Assembly: GCA_016710275.1 (NCBI GenBank)
Contig: JADJXS010000001.1
Location: 2,294,001 to 2,358,000, forward strand
DNA length: 64,000 bases
DNA from: Phycisphaerales bacterium
GTDB taxonomy: Bacteria; Planctomycetota; Phycisphaerae; UBA1845; Fen-1342
Direction of reading: 5' to 3'
Shown: positions 1 to 7,123 of the stretch, in pieces
How positions within the stretch are numbered: position 1 is the stretch's first letter
How the letters are laid out: each line of letters begins with the position of its first letter
The notes under the pieces: generated by a model
Seen by the model: the letters and a program-made list of their open reading frames with translations, nothing else
What the model was told of the DNA's origin: nothing
Databases searched by the model: none
Position numbers and translations under genes: made by a program

Positions 1-322
1 GCGCTGGACGAGTCAGCAGGAGGGGGCGCACTGCAAGAACGCGGCGGGGAAGTTCTTCGGCCTGTGGCGCAAGAGCGGGTATTACAACGAGCACGGCATC
101 GGCATCTGCCTGATCGGCGATTTTGACAAGGGGCGGCCGACGGCCAAGCAGCGCGAGGCGCTGGCGCGGCTGACGGCGTTCCTGTGTGCCGAGGCGGGGA
201 TCAGCGCTGATCATGTGCACGGCCACGGCGACGTGACGGGCAAGACGAAATGCCCGGGTGCGCACATGGACGTGGCGTGGCTGCGGCGTTCGGTGAAGCA
301 GATCAACGCGTCGTCGCGGTAG
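1..322 (+). CDS. N-acetylmuramoyl-L-alanine amidase, C-terminal part
   Basis: This is the 3' end of a gene that starts before the window; the reading frame begins at base 2 and ends at a TAG at 320-322, giving about 106 codons. The visible part matches the end of an Amidase_2/PGRP domain, which cuts the amide bond between N-acetylmuramic acid and L-alanine in peptidoglycan. The support is the run GIGICLIGDFD, the following PTAKQ segment, and the late GHGDVTGKTKCPG segment, where His and Cys stand where zinc ligands are expected in this family. The N-terminus is unseen, so a signal peptide or binding domain cannot be judged. The next gene is convergent, only about 36 bases away. The family assignment is fairly firm; the physiological role (wall recycling or remodelling) is inference. 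Confidence 0.75.
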   Translation, partial: RWTSQQEGAHCKNAAGKFFGLWRKSGYYNEHGIGICLIGDFDKGRPTAKQREALARLTAFLCAEAGISADHVHGHGDVTGKTKCPGAHMDVAWLRRSVKQINASSR

Positions 323-358
323 GGGGGCGGGCGCGGCGCGGGCTACGCTAAAACAGCC

Positions 359-937
359 TTACTTGCTTGGGTTGATCATGCGCCTGCCGGTGTCGGAGAT
401 TTCCCACACGCCGCGGGGAGAATCGGCTTTCAGGAAGCCCTCTTTGATCATGGAGTTTCGCGCCCACTGCGCAGCATTGCGCCATCGCGGATTGTCCGGC
501 CCGCTGGCAAGCGGCTGAAAGTCAACATCCTTGAGCACCGGCTTCATGAGTTGCTTGACTTGTTCGAGTGTTTCGGCAACTTTGCCTGTGCCCCCCATGC
601 GAGAGAGGACCGTCAGAATCGGCTGGTAATACGCCGCTTCGGGTGTGCGAACTCCCTTCCGAAGTTTGCCGAGGTTGCGGCGCTCGGAGCGAGTCTCTTC
701 GTCCTCCTCACGCTCTGCAACGGCGGCAATGTCCTCCCACTCCTTTCGCATAACGGCGACCCGGTCGCGGAACGACGTGAGCAAGCCTGCCCGTTCCAAC
801 GCGTCCTTGGCCTTGCCGTAGTCGCGAGCCTCGAACGCTCTACTACCGACACCGTTAACAAAGTCGATCTCGGTCTCGACCTCTTCGAGCAGGATCTCAA
901 ATGCAGATGACACGTTGGAGGGGTTATTCTCGATCAT
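359..937 (-). CDS. Winged-helix domain protein (Mrr N-terminal-like)
   Basis: This 192-residue protein starts, as I read it, at the ATG at 937 (MIENNPSNV). An upstream in-frame extension exists but is Arg/Pro-rich and looks non-coding. Residues 1-75 are predicted helical and acidic, and residues 75-95 are a charged linker. Residues 103-190 (YYQPILTVLSRMGG to GVWEISDTGRRMI) resemble the winged-helix domain found at the N-terminus of Mrr-type restriction proteins and in stand-alone DNA-binding proteins. The closing pattern, in which W-x-I-S-D-x-G-R ends the domain, is typical of that fold. No nuclease domain is present, so a DNA-binding or regulatory role is more likely than cleavage. No good Shine-Dalgarno sequence is seen before 937, so the start is uncertain. 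Confidence 0.65.
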   Translation of the reverse strand: MIENNPSNVSSAFEILLEEVETEIDFVNGVGSRAFEARDYGKAKDALERAGLLTSFRDRVAVMRKEWEDIAAVAEREEDEETRSERRNLGKLRKGVRTPEAAYYQPILTVLSRMGGTGKVAETLEQVKQLMKPVLKDVDFQPLASGPDNPRWRNAAQWARNSMIKEGFLKADSPRGVWEISDTGRRMINPSK

Positions 938-1322
938 GGGTAATCCACTGATGGTGCGAGTTCTCAGGCAGCGATCGGTCCCGTACACGCGACTACCGCC
1001 CATGTATGACTCGTGAGCATCCATTTCGTATTCCGTGGAAGGGTAGCGGATCGAAGGGGCTGCTCCCAGAGGCCGACTACTTCCACGAGGCATTCGATAA
1101 TTCTGCAACCTGACGTGAGTCAGGGGGGAATTTGTCGCATACCTCCCAGGCGTGCACGTGGCACGCCGGCCGGCGCGGGCCGGAGCGGTCGGGGCCGACA
1201 ATCCCCGACAAAAAAAATCTCTGATTGCCCGCAACGGTCAGCCGCGATGTTCGTCAATAGACTTAGAGCGGCGGATGCACGGCGATGGGCCGGGCGACGC
1301 CGGCTCGGATGGAGGCACGACC
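938..1322. other. Intergenic stretch between divergent genes
   Basis: These 385 bases separate the minus-strand winged-helix gene from the plus-strand small gene at 1323, so they should hold both promoters. I see no convincing gene, RNA or tandem repeat here. A long minus-strand open frame passes through, but its composition (Arg/Pro/Ser-rich) is that expected of non-coding high-GC DNA. Confidence 0.4.
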
Positions 1323-1613
1323 ATGAACGCGCAGGTGATGGATCCGATGATGGCGTCGATCGAGACGCTGCCCGGCCGCGCGGGTTCCGCGGCTCTCCAG
1401 GACCGTCGGGCGATTGCGGCGAAGTTCGTCGATGCCCGCGGCAAGCTTGATGTCCGGCATCTGTGGACGCGAAATGGCCATCGCTATTACCGCGTCAACT
1501 GGTGGACCGGGGTGGATGAGGGCGACGCGAGCGTGATTCGCTCCGCCTTTGTCAGCGTGGAGGATGCCGACGGCTCGCCCGTCGTCACCGACCACACCCG
1601 CAAAGCCGCCTGA
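1323..1613 (+). CDS. Small protein of unknown function, 96 aa
   Basis: I do not recognise this protein. The ATG at 1323 is preceded by GGAGG with a spacing of about seven bases, which sets the start. The 96 residues have normal protein composition: an N-terminal part with several Met residues, then DVRHLWTRNGHRYYRVNWW around residues 43-61, then an acidic segment and a short polar tail ending KAA. The aromatic and basic centre (HRYYRVNWW) followed by an acidic strand-like segment (SAFVSVEDADG) suggests a small beta-rich domain. There is no signal peptide or membrane segment. It stands alone, with a promoter-sized gap upstream and the 65-bp repeat array downstream. That it is a gene is likely from the ribosome site and composition; its function is unknown. 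Confidence 0.6.
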   Translation: MNAQVMDPMMASIETLPGRAGSAALQDRRAIAAKFVDARGKLDVRHLWTRNGHRYYRVNWWTGVDEGDASVIRSAFVSVEDADGSPVVTDHTRKAA

Positions 1614-1796
1614 TTTTGCACACGAACCCCGTGGCGCGGTCTCGGCCGACCGCCGGACCGCGCCGCGGGTGAACGAGACACTGTCACCCTCCTCTCAGGT
1701 GCCGCCGCGGGCGGTCGGGATAGACCCGGCCGCCCGTGAGCGCGTTTATGGGGGGTGGGTGGGAGGAGGAGGGAAAAAAAGGACGGGGCCTGCCTT

Positions 1797-1830
1797 CCAG
1801 GGGCTGAAGCCCCTGGCAACGATCGTGTGC
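1797..1830 (+). repeat. Dispersed hairpin element with CTGAAG centre
   Basis: Bases 1797-1816 form a 20-base inverted repeat, CCAGGGGCTGAAGCCCCTGG, with the loop at TGA. It is followed by CAACGATCGTG. An almost identical element (stem with one swapped pair, same trailing CAACGATCGTG) lies at 3882-3911. The same GCT-GA-AGC core recurs in the 36.6 kb array. Confidence 0.75.
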
Positions 1831-2100
1831 CCTGCGGGCGAAGAGCGATGATCGCCTCGAATTTCGCGCGGCTACTCCCGCTTGGAAGCCTGCGCCCTGC
1901 GGGCGAAGAGCGAAGATACCCTCGAATTTCGCGCGGCTAGTCCCGCTTGGAAGCCTGCGCCCTGCGGGCGAAGAGCGATGATCGCCTCGAATTTCGCGCG
2001 GCTACTCCCGCTTGGAAGCCTGCGCCCTGCGGGCGAAGAGCGATGATCGCCTCGAATTTCGCGCTGTTTCTCCAACTTGGAGACCTGCGCCCTGCGGGCG
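1831..2100 (+). repeat. 65-bp tandem array, just over 4 copies
   Basis: The landmark CCTGCGGGCG starts at 1831, 1896, 1961, 2026 and 2091, exactly 65 bases apart. Each unit continues through GAAGAGCGATGATCGCCTCG and ends in GCTTGGAAGCCTGCGC. Copies 1 and 3 are nearly identical, copy 2 differs at a few bases, and copy 4 is the most diverged in its second half. Because 65 is not a multiple of 3, the array is not a protein repeat. It lies between the small gene at 1323 and hisS. Any peptide with a repeated MEACALRAKSDDRLEFRA segment predicted here is an artefact. Confidence 0.9.
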
Positions 2101-2305
2101 CTCAACCGCAATTCTCATCGCGGCACAAACCGTGTCGCACCCCCCAACTGCCGGGGCGCGGTTATTCTCCGGCAGGTCCAATGAACCGGTACGGACAGAC
2201 CCGGCGGCCCGGCTGTCCGGCGACCTGGCGACGCGGCGGCCCGGCGGCCCGATCGGCGGGCGACGGCGATGGCCGGGGGGTTGCGAAGCGCAGACGGACG
2301 GCACC

Positions 2306-3700
2306 ATGAAAATCCAGGCTCCTCCCGGAATGCGGGATCTTTATCCCGACGACATGCGGCTGCAGAACTGGCTCTTCGACGCCTGGCGCAGCGTCTCGCG
2401 CGACTTCGGCTTCGTCGAGTACGACGGGCCGATCTTCGAGTACCTCGAGCTGTACACGCTCAAGAGCGGCGAAGGCATCGCCGGGGAGCTGTTCAACTTT
2501 CAGGATCGCGGCGGGCGCAGCTTCGCCATCCGCCCGGAAATGACGCCGACGCTGGCGCGCATGGTGGCGGCGCGCGCCAACGCGCTGCCGCGGCCGATCA
2601 AGTGGTTCAGCATTCCGCGGCTCTGCCGCGCGGAAAAGCCGCAGCGCGGCCGGCTGCGCGAGTTCTTTCAGTGGAACATCGACACGCTCGGCCACGACGA
2701 CATGCTCGCCGACGCCGAAGTCATCGCGGCCCTGTGCGAGTTCTACCGCCGCCTGGGCGTCACGCCGGAGCAGGTGGCGATCCGCTTCAACAGCCGGGCG
2801 CTGGCGTCGGCGGTGCTGAGTCGAGCGGGAATGCCGGAGTCGCAGGTCGATCGCGCCTTCGCGGCGATTGACCGCTACGACGCCGCCAGCCCGGAGGAGT
2901 TTTCGCGCCGCTGGCAGGAAGCGCCGCGGGCGGCCGCGTCGGCAGGCTCCGCCGCGTCCAGTGCGAAAGACAACCCAGCCGCGAACGAGCCGCCCGCTGC
3001 GGAGAAGAGCGCCGAGCCGCTGGCGCGGTTCGTATCGACGGAGCGCGTACTCGAGTTGCTGAAATCCGGCCTCGACGCCTGTGCCGCGAGCGTGCCGGAT
3101 GACCCGGCGGTGGCGCAATTGCGCGAGCTGACGGGGCTGCTGTCGGCGTTCGGCGTGAGTGAATACTGCCGGTTCGACCTGGGCATCGTTCGCGGGCTGG
3201 CGTATTACACCGGCCCGGTGTTCGAGGCGACCGCGACGGCCGGCAACCTGCGGGCGCTGGCCGGCGGCGGGCGCTACGACAACCTGACGGCGTTGCTTGA
3301 CGGCCCGCGGGTGACGGGCGTCGGGTTCGGCATGGGCGATGCCCCGAACATCGAATTCCTGCGCGATCTCGGAGGGCTGCCGACGCTGACGGATGGGCTG
3401 ACGGCATTCGTGATCGAGACCGAGGAATCGGCGTGGACCGACGCACTGGGCGTGTTGACGCGGCTGCGGCGGGCGGGCATCGCGGCGGATTGCTCCTATC
3501 GACGGGCGGCACTGGGCAAACAACTCAAGACCGCATCGAGCCGGGCGGCACGATTCGCGGTGCTGGTGGGGGGCGAGTTTCGCGCCACCGGTTCGGTGGA
3601 CGTGAAGTGCCTCCAGACGGGGACGCAGCGCCGGATTCTGCTCGAGGCGCTGCTGAGCGACCCGGGCGGAACGCTGGCGTCGTTGAGCAGCACGGGATGA
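2306..3700 (+). CDS. hisS: Histidine--tRNA ligase
   Basis: This cytoplasmic enzyme charges tRNA-His with histidine using ATP. The ATG at 2306 (MKIQAPPGMRDLYPDD) gives 464 residues, near the usual 420-460. Class II motifs are visible: FAIRPEMTPTLAR at 73-85, the motif 2 region RPIKWFSIPRLCRAEKPQRG at 96-115, and the histidine-binding loop RGLAYYTGPVFE at 296-307. In place of the usual GLERL ending, motif 3 reads GFGMGDAPN. A low-complexity Ala/Ser/Pro/Glu segment at about 206-240 looks like a lineage-specific insertion between the catalytic and C-terminal anticodon-binding parts. The reading frame stays open upstream through the tandem array, but that extension is repeat DNA, so I chose the internal ATG. 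The loop variant LAYYTG instead of LDYYTG is the main oddity. Identification is firm. Confidence 0.93.
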   Translation: MKIQAPPGMRDLYPDDMRLQNWLFDAWRSVSRDFGFVEYDGPIFEYLELYTLKSGEGIAGELFNFQDRGGRSFAIRPEMTPTLARMVAARANALPRPIKWFSIPRLCRAEKPQRGRLREFFQWNIDTLGHDDMLADAEVIAALCEFYRRLGVTPEQVAIRFNSRALASAVLSRAGMPESQVDRAFAAIDRYDAASPEEFSRRWQEAPRAAASAGSAASSAKDNPAANEPPAAEKSAEPLARFVSTERVLELLKSGLDACAASVPDDPAVAQLRELTGLLSAFGVSEYCRFDLGIVRGLAYYTGPVFEATATAGNLRALAGGGRYDNLTALLDGPRVTGVGFGMGDAPNIEFLRDLGGLPTLTDGLTAFVIETEESAWTDALGVLTRLRRAGIAADCSYRRAALGKQLKTASSRAARFAVLVGGEFRATGSVDVKCLQTGTQRRILLEALLSDPGGTLASLSSTG

Positions 3701-3881
3701 CGCAGAGCCGGGCGGCACGCGTTGTCGAGACATGCCGATGCAGAGTTCTCGCAGAGGCGCGAAGAGCGCGGAGTGAGAAAGCGTGGGAGCGGTGGGCGCG
3801 CGATGGGGTCAAAGAGCATGCCGACGCACCTGCGCCCTGCGGGTGAAGAGGGATGACACAGAATGAGGCGCGGGCCGGAAT

Positions 3882-3911
3882 CCAGGGCCTGAAGGCCCTG
3901 GCAACGATCGT
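3882..3911 (+). repeat. Second copy of CTGAAG hairpin element
   Basis: Bases 3882-3901 read CCAGGGCCTGAAGGCCCTGG, an inverted repeat differing from the copy at 1797 by one compensatory pair (G/C exchanged on both arms). It is followed by the same CAACGATCGTG. The paired change argues that the stem itself is conserved. Confidence 0.75.
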
Positions 3912-3931
3912 GCGCCCGGACGGGCGAAGTC

Positions 3932-3996
3932 ATGGCGACGCAAAGCCGTCGCCATGGCACCCAACACCCGGCATGGCGACGCGAAGCCGTCAGTAT
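3932..3996 (+). repeat. Two copies of a dispersed 24-bp palindrome
   Basis: The first copy (3932-3955) has arms ATGGCGACG and CGTCGCCAT around CAAAGC. The second (3973-3996) is degenerate on its right arm. Each is followed by GGCACCCAACAC. The same family, with arms ATGCCGACG and CGTCGGCAT, occurs at 52406, 53046 and 53233. Confidence 0.8.
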
Positions 3997-4421
3997 GGCA
4001 CCCAACACGCGGCATGGCGCGCGGCGTGAGGATGAGGGTGGGCGTGAGGGTGATGGTGGGGGTGAGGGTCCGGGTATAGCTGGAGGGCGCGGCGCGGGGC
4101 TGATCATGGCTGGGTTCCGCACGTCGCTGGGACTCGCGCGGGCCGGTGCGAATTGAATTTTGTGCGCCGTTTGCCGCCGGCCGGATCGTTTTCGAGATTT
4201 GAGTTGTCGTGAGCGATGCCGCGAGGCGCCGCTGACGGACCCGGCGCCGGTGCGTCGGGGCCGCGGGCTGCCGGGGGGTGGTTCGCGGAGAGGGGCAACC
4301 GGTGTCGGGCGGGGGGGTCCCGTTCGAGTATATCCGGAGAGAGGGAAGCCCGGAGCCAGGGCTGGCTCAAGCACACGGCGTGCGCGAAGGATCGCGGCGC
4401 GCCGGAGGAAAGGGAGAACAC

Positions 4422-4607
4422 ATGAAGGCTTTCATTACCCGTGCGAAGCAGTTCATCAAGAGCGAGGACGGCCCGACCGCGACTGAGTACGCGGTCATGC
4501 TCGCGTTGATTATCATTGTCGCGCTGGCCGCGATCGGCCTGCTCGGCGACAAGGTCAACGAAATTTTCGGCGACGTGAAGACGGCGCTCGAGGGCGAGGG
4601 CCTGTAA
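4422..4607 (+). CDS. flp: Flp/Fap-type pilin subunit
   Basis: This 61-residue protein is the structural subunit of the Tad pilus. It has a short basic leader (MKAFITRAKQFIKSEDG) and then the class hallmark: cleavage is expected after Gly17, giving a mature start PTATEY with the conserved Glu at +5 and Tyr at +6. A hydrophobic helix follows (residues 22-43), then a short polar tail. The ribosome site GGAGGAAAGGGAG lies just before the ATG at 4422. It is the first gene of the Tad locus, and the next gene is the prepilin peptidase expected to process it. Only one pilin gene is seen. A strong hairpin follows at 4640-4676, which may give the pilin its own abundant short transcript. Identification is firm. 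Confidence 0.92.
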   Translation: MKAFITRAKQFIKSEDGPTATEYAVMLALIIIVALAAIGLLGDKVNEIFGDVKTALEGEGL

Positions 4608-4639
4608 GCCAGGATGGCACACGGGGTCTGAGGGGTATT

Positions 4640-4676
4640 CGGACGGCGGCGGCGCAGGAGGCGCGGCCGCCGTCCG
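4640..4676 (+). terminator. GC-rich hairpin after the pilin gene
   Basis: The arms CGGACGGCGGC (4640-4650) and GCCGCCGTCCG (4666-4676) pair perfectly over 11 bases around a 15-base loop. No T-run follows, so it is not a textbook intrinsic terminator. It may stabilise or attenuate the pilin transcript, as is common after highly expressed pilin genes (inference). Confidence 0.5.
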
Positions 4677-4842
4677 GCATTGTATGAGCGGCGGTGCAGC
4701 GGCCGCCGATCGACCGCGGAATTGGTGGCGAAGCGGCCCTGCTTCGCCGATGCATCGGACGATGCGCGGCGCATTGCAGGCGCGGCTGCGCAGACGTTTC
4801 GCATAATTCCTGCAAGGGGAACATCCAGACAGCGGGGGTGCC

Positions 4843-5394
4843 ATGGGCTGGGGATATTGGGAAATCACGCTGGCGCTGCTGATTCCGGCGACGCTGTATG
4901 CCTCGTGGATCGACTTCGCCGAGCGGCGGGTGCCGAACTGGCTCAACGCGCTGATCGCGGCGCTGGGCATCTCGATGCAGACCTGGTGGTTCGGGGCGTC
5001 GGGGCTGGGCTGGGCGATGCTCGGCCTGACGGTCGGTTTCGCGACGCTGATCGTGCCGTGGGCGATGCACGGGATGGGGGCGGGAGACGTGAAGCTGATG
5101 GCGGCGATCGGCGCCTGGCTCGGCCCGTGGCTGACGCTCTGGAGCTTCGCGGTCGGCGCGGTGATCGGCGGGGTGGCGGCGATCGTGATGATCGTGTCCA
5201 CCGGCCGGGCGGTGCATGCGATGACGAACATGCAGACGATCATGACGAAGATGCGACGGGCGGACACGGCATTCGGGGAATTCGGCGGCGCCAAGACCTT
5301 CGGCAGCTCAAGCCAGCTTCTGCCGTACGGGGTGCCGCTGACGGCGGGCACGATCTGCGTGCTGGTGACCTGTTACCTGGGAGGGTGGCTGTGA
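4843..5394 (+). CDS. cpaA: Prepilin peptidase, CpaA/TadV family
   Basis: This 183-residue membrane aspartic protease (A24 family) removes the leader from Flp pilin and pilin-like proteins. Hydrophobic segments run through the whole chain. The two catalytic aspartates are visible: Asp24 in SWIDFAERRVPN and Asp82 in GMGAGDVKL, matching the D...R-x-P-N and GxGDxK motifs of the family. It is a short, TadV-like form lacking the N-terminal methylase domain of long type IV prepilin peptidases. The ATG at 4843 follows a weak ribosome site. Its TGA stop overlaps the GTG start of tadE (GTGA), so the two are translationally coupled. Residues 120-150 form a longer loop with several Met residues. Identification is firm. 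Confidence 0.9.
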   Translation: MGWGYWEITLALLIPATLYASWIDFAERRVPNWLNALIAALGISMQTWWFGASGLGWAMLGLTVGFATLIVPWAMHGMGAGDVKLMAAIGAWLGPWLTLWSFAVGAVIGGVAAIVMIVSTGRAVHAMTNMQTIMTKMRRADTAFGEFGGAKTFGSSSQLLPYGVPLTAGTICVLVTCYLGGWL

Positions 5395-5825
5395 ACGCAC
5401 TGAGGGGAAGCAAGCAGGGGCCGCGCAGGAAGTGCGGCTGGTGGGGGCGCAGGGCGGCCGCGGCGGTTGAGATGGCCGTCGTTTCGCCGCTGCTGTTCGC
5501 GATGCTGTTCGGCATCATCGAGTACGGCTGGGTCTTTTCGATCCGGCAGACGCTGACGACGGCGGCCCGCGAAGGCGCACGAATGGCCTCGCTGCCGGGC
5601 AGCTCGGAGTCGCAGGTTCAGCAGCGCGTGAACGAAGTGGTTGCGCCGCTGGGGCTGAGCGGCGTGGTGCGCACGCAACTCACGCGCTCGACGATCGAGG
5701 AACCGACCGAAAATCTGCGCGTCTGGGTGCATTACGGCGAGGTGACGCTGGTCGGACAGTTTTTCGGCTCCACCGACTTCAACCTCGAAGCGGTTTGCTC
5801 GATGAGGAAAGAGGGAATTGACTAG
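5391..5825 (+). CDS. tadE: TadE-like minor pseudopilin
   Basis: The start is the GTG at 5391, overlapping the stop of cpaA, with GGAGG ten bases upstream. The 144-residue protein has a basic N-terminus (RGSKQGPRRKCGWWGRR) and one hydrophobic helix at about 22-45, AAAAVEMAVVSPLLFAML, whose Glu27 matches the TadE/TadF pseudopilin motif. The rest, with an FSIRQTLTTAAREGARMA segment typical of TadE-like proteins, should be outside the membrane. It probably primes or caps the pilus and is likely processed by CpaA; this is inferred from the family. No separate TadF gene is seen, although TadG downstream has a related N-terminus. Confidence 0.85.
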   Translation: MNALRGSKQGPRRKCGWWGRRAAAAVEMAVVSPLLFAMLFGIIEYGWVFSIRQTLTTAAREGARMASLPGSSESQVQQRVNEVVAPLGLSGVVRTQLTRSTIEEPTENLRVWVHYGEVTLVGQFFGSTDFNLEAVCSMRKEGID

Positions 5826-5962
5826 GCGCAGCGTCGGCTGAGGCGCGGTCGATCGGCGACCGCAGGCGGCGACGGCAGCGCGGGGTGTCAGCGGGGCGCC
5901 TGTTCGAGAGGGCGTCCCGGACTTGCGCCGCCGAGAGCGGCGCCGGGGAGACGGAACCGCAC

Positions 5963-7096
5963 ATGAACGCAAAGGCCATCATTCCGCTGGTCGTCGGCCT
6001 GGTCGTCGGCGGCGTGGCACTCAAGCTGGGGTTCACCAAGCTCAACAGCGCCAGCGGCGCGCAGGTGCAGATGGTGTCCATCTGGGCTGCCCGGGCGGAC
6101 ATTCCGCGCGGCACGGCGATCGAAGAGGCGATGCTGCAAGCGCTGCCCTTCCCGGCCAAGAGCGTGCCGCAGGGCGCGTTCAAAGAAGGCGACAAGGAAA
6201 AGCTGCTGGCCCGCGTGGCGCGCATCGGCGCTCCGGCCAACCTGCCGATCCTGGATTCGATGCTGCTGGCGCCGGGCGAACAGGCGGGGATTTTCGTGCC
6301 GGACGGCTTCCGGGCCGTCGCGGTGAAGGTGGATGAGAGCGCCAGCGTCGGACGGCACCTGGTTCCGGGAAGCCGGGTGGACGTGGTCGGCTTCTTCAAC
6401 GTGCGCACCCGCGAGGGCAAGACCGAGACCCTGTCGCGCACGATCATCGAGAACGTCGAGGTGGCCGCGGTCGGAGAGCGCATCAGCGCGGATCCGTCGC
6501 CGTCGGAGGCCGCCGGAAAGCAGACCAAGAACACGGCGCAGAACAAGCCCGCCGCGGCAGTGACGCTGCTGGTGAAGCCCGAGCAGGTGCCGGTGCTGCA
6601 CCTGGCGGAGCAGCAGGGCAAGCTCAAGCTGTCGATGCGCTCAAAGAGCGACGAAGTGGCCTCGGCCGCACAGCGCATCTTCAAGGGTGACGACCTCACC
6701 GGCGAGTCGCGCAAGAGCGAGTCGCCGATGCTCTCCAACGCGCTGGCCGCATTCTTCGGCGCGGGCAAGCAGCCGGCCGCAGCGCCGCAGCCGACGCCGG
6801 CGGCCGACGGGGTGGCGCCGCCGCCCGCCGCAATCAAGCCGTCGTTCCAGTGGGTGATGAAGGTGGTCAACGGCGGGAAGCAGGAAGTGCTGGGCTGGCG
6901 CGACATGAACTCACTGGAATCGGAAGCCATCAGCGTGCGTGACAACAACCCCGGCGGCGCGAACGCCGCGCCCGACGCGGCGACCGGCGCTTCGTCCGGA
7001 TCGGGGAGCGTGAACAACGACCAGGAATTCAACGGCGACGAGCACGAGACTGTTGACGACAGCGAGTCGGACTCGTCGTCCGAGGACCGGGACTGA
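5963..7096 (+). CDS. cpaB: Flp pilus assembly protein CpaB/RcpC
   Basis: This 377-residue protein starts at the ATG at 5963 (MNAKAIIPLVVGL). One membrane helix at residues 5-23 anchors it, followed by an SAF-like beta domain (VSIWAARADIPRGTAIEEAML) and the RcpC region (GFRAVAVKVDESASVGRHLVPGSRVDVVGFF). CpaB is thought to sit in the periplasm, contacting the secretin CpaC next to it. A variable Ala/Pro-rich linker (about 255-295) and a long acidic Ser/Asp/Glu tail, ending near DDSESDSSSEDRD, are additions not needed for the fold. The gene is plus-strand, between tadE and the secretin, as in other Tad loci. An alternative upstream start at 5885 would add a poorly conserved segment and is less likely. 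Confidence 0.88.
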   Translation: MNAKAIIPLVVGLVVGGVALKLGFTKLNSASGAQVQMVSIWAARADIPRGTAIEEAMLQALPFPAKSVPQGAFKEGDKEKLLARVARIGAPANLPILDSMLLAPGEQAGIFVPDGFRAVAVKVDESASVGRHLVPGSRVDVVGFFNVRTREGKTETLSRTIIENVEVAAVGERISADPSPSEAAGKQTKNTAQNKPAAAVTLLVKPEQVPVLHLAEQQGKLKLSMRSKSDEVASAAQRIFKGDDLTGESRKSESPMLSNALAAFFGAGKQPAAAPQPTPAADGVAPPPAAIKPSFQWVMKVVNGGKQEVLGWRDMNSLESEAISVRDNNPGGANAAPDAATGASSGSGSVNNDQEFNGDEHETVDDSESDSSSEDRD

Positions 7097-7123
7097 TCCA
7101 CTGACGCCCAGGAGCGTGACCAG

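Larger units (their letters stand above)
3701..4421. other. Repeat-rich intergenic region, no gene seen
   Basis: About 720 bases separate hisS from the pilin gene. The stretch holds a degenerate CGCAGAG-type element (about 3750-3780), a fragment of the 65-bp unit (about 3831-3850), the CTGAAG hairpin element (3882-3911) and two copies of the ATGGCGACG palindrome (3932-3996). The last 300 bases before 4422 have no repeat that I can name and should contain the promoter of the Tad operon. Open frames here are low-complexity and I do not call them. Confidence 0.6.

Noticed and set aside
2012..2305. An N-terminal extension of HisS starting at 2012
   Set aside because: The extension consists of the 65-bp repeat and Arg/Gly/Pro-rich sequence; HisS conservation begins at 2306.
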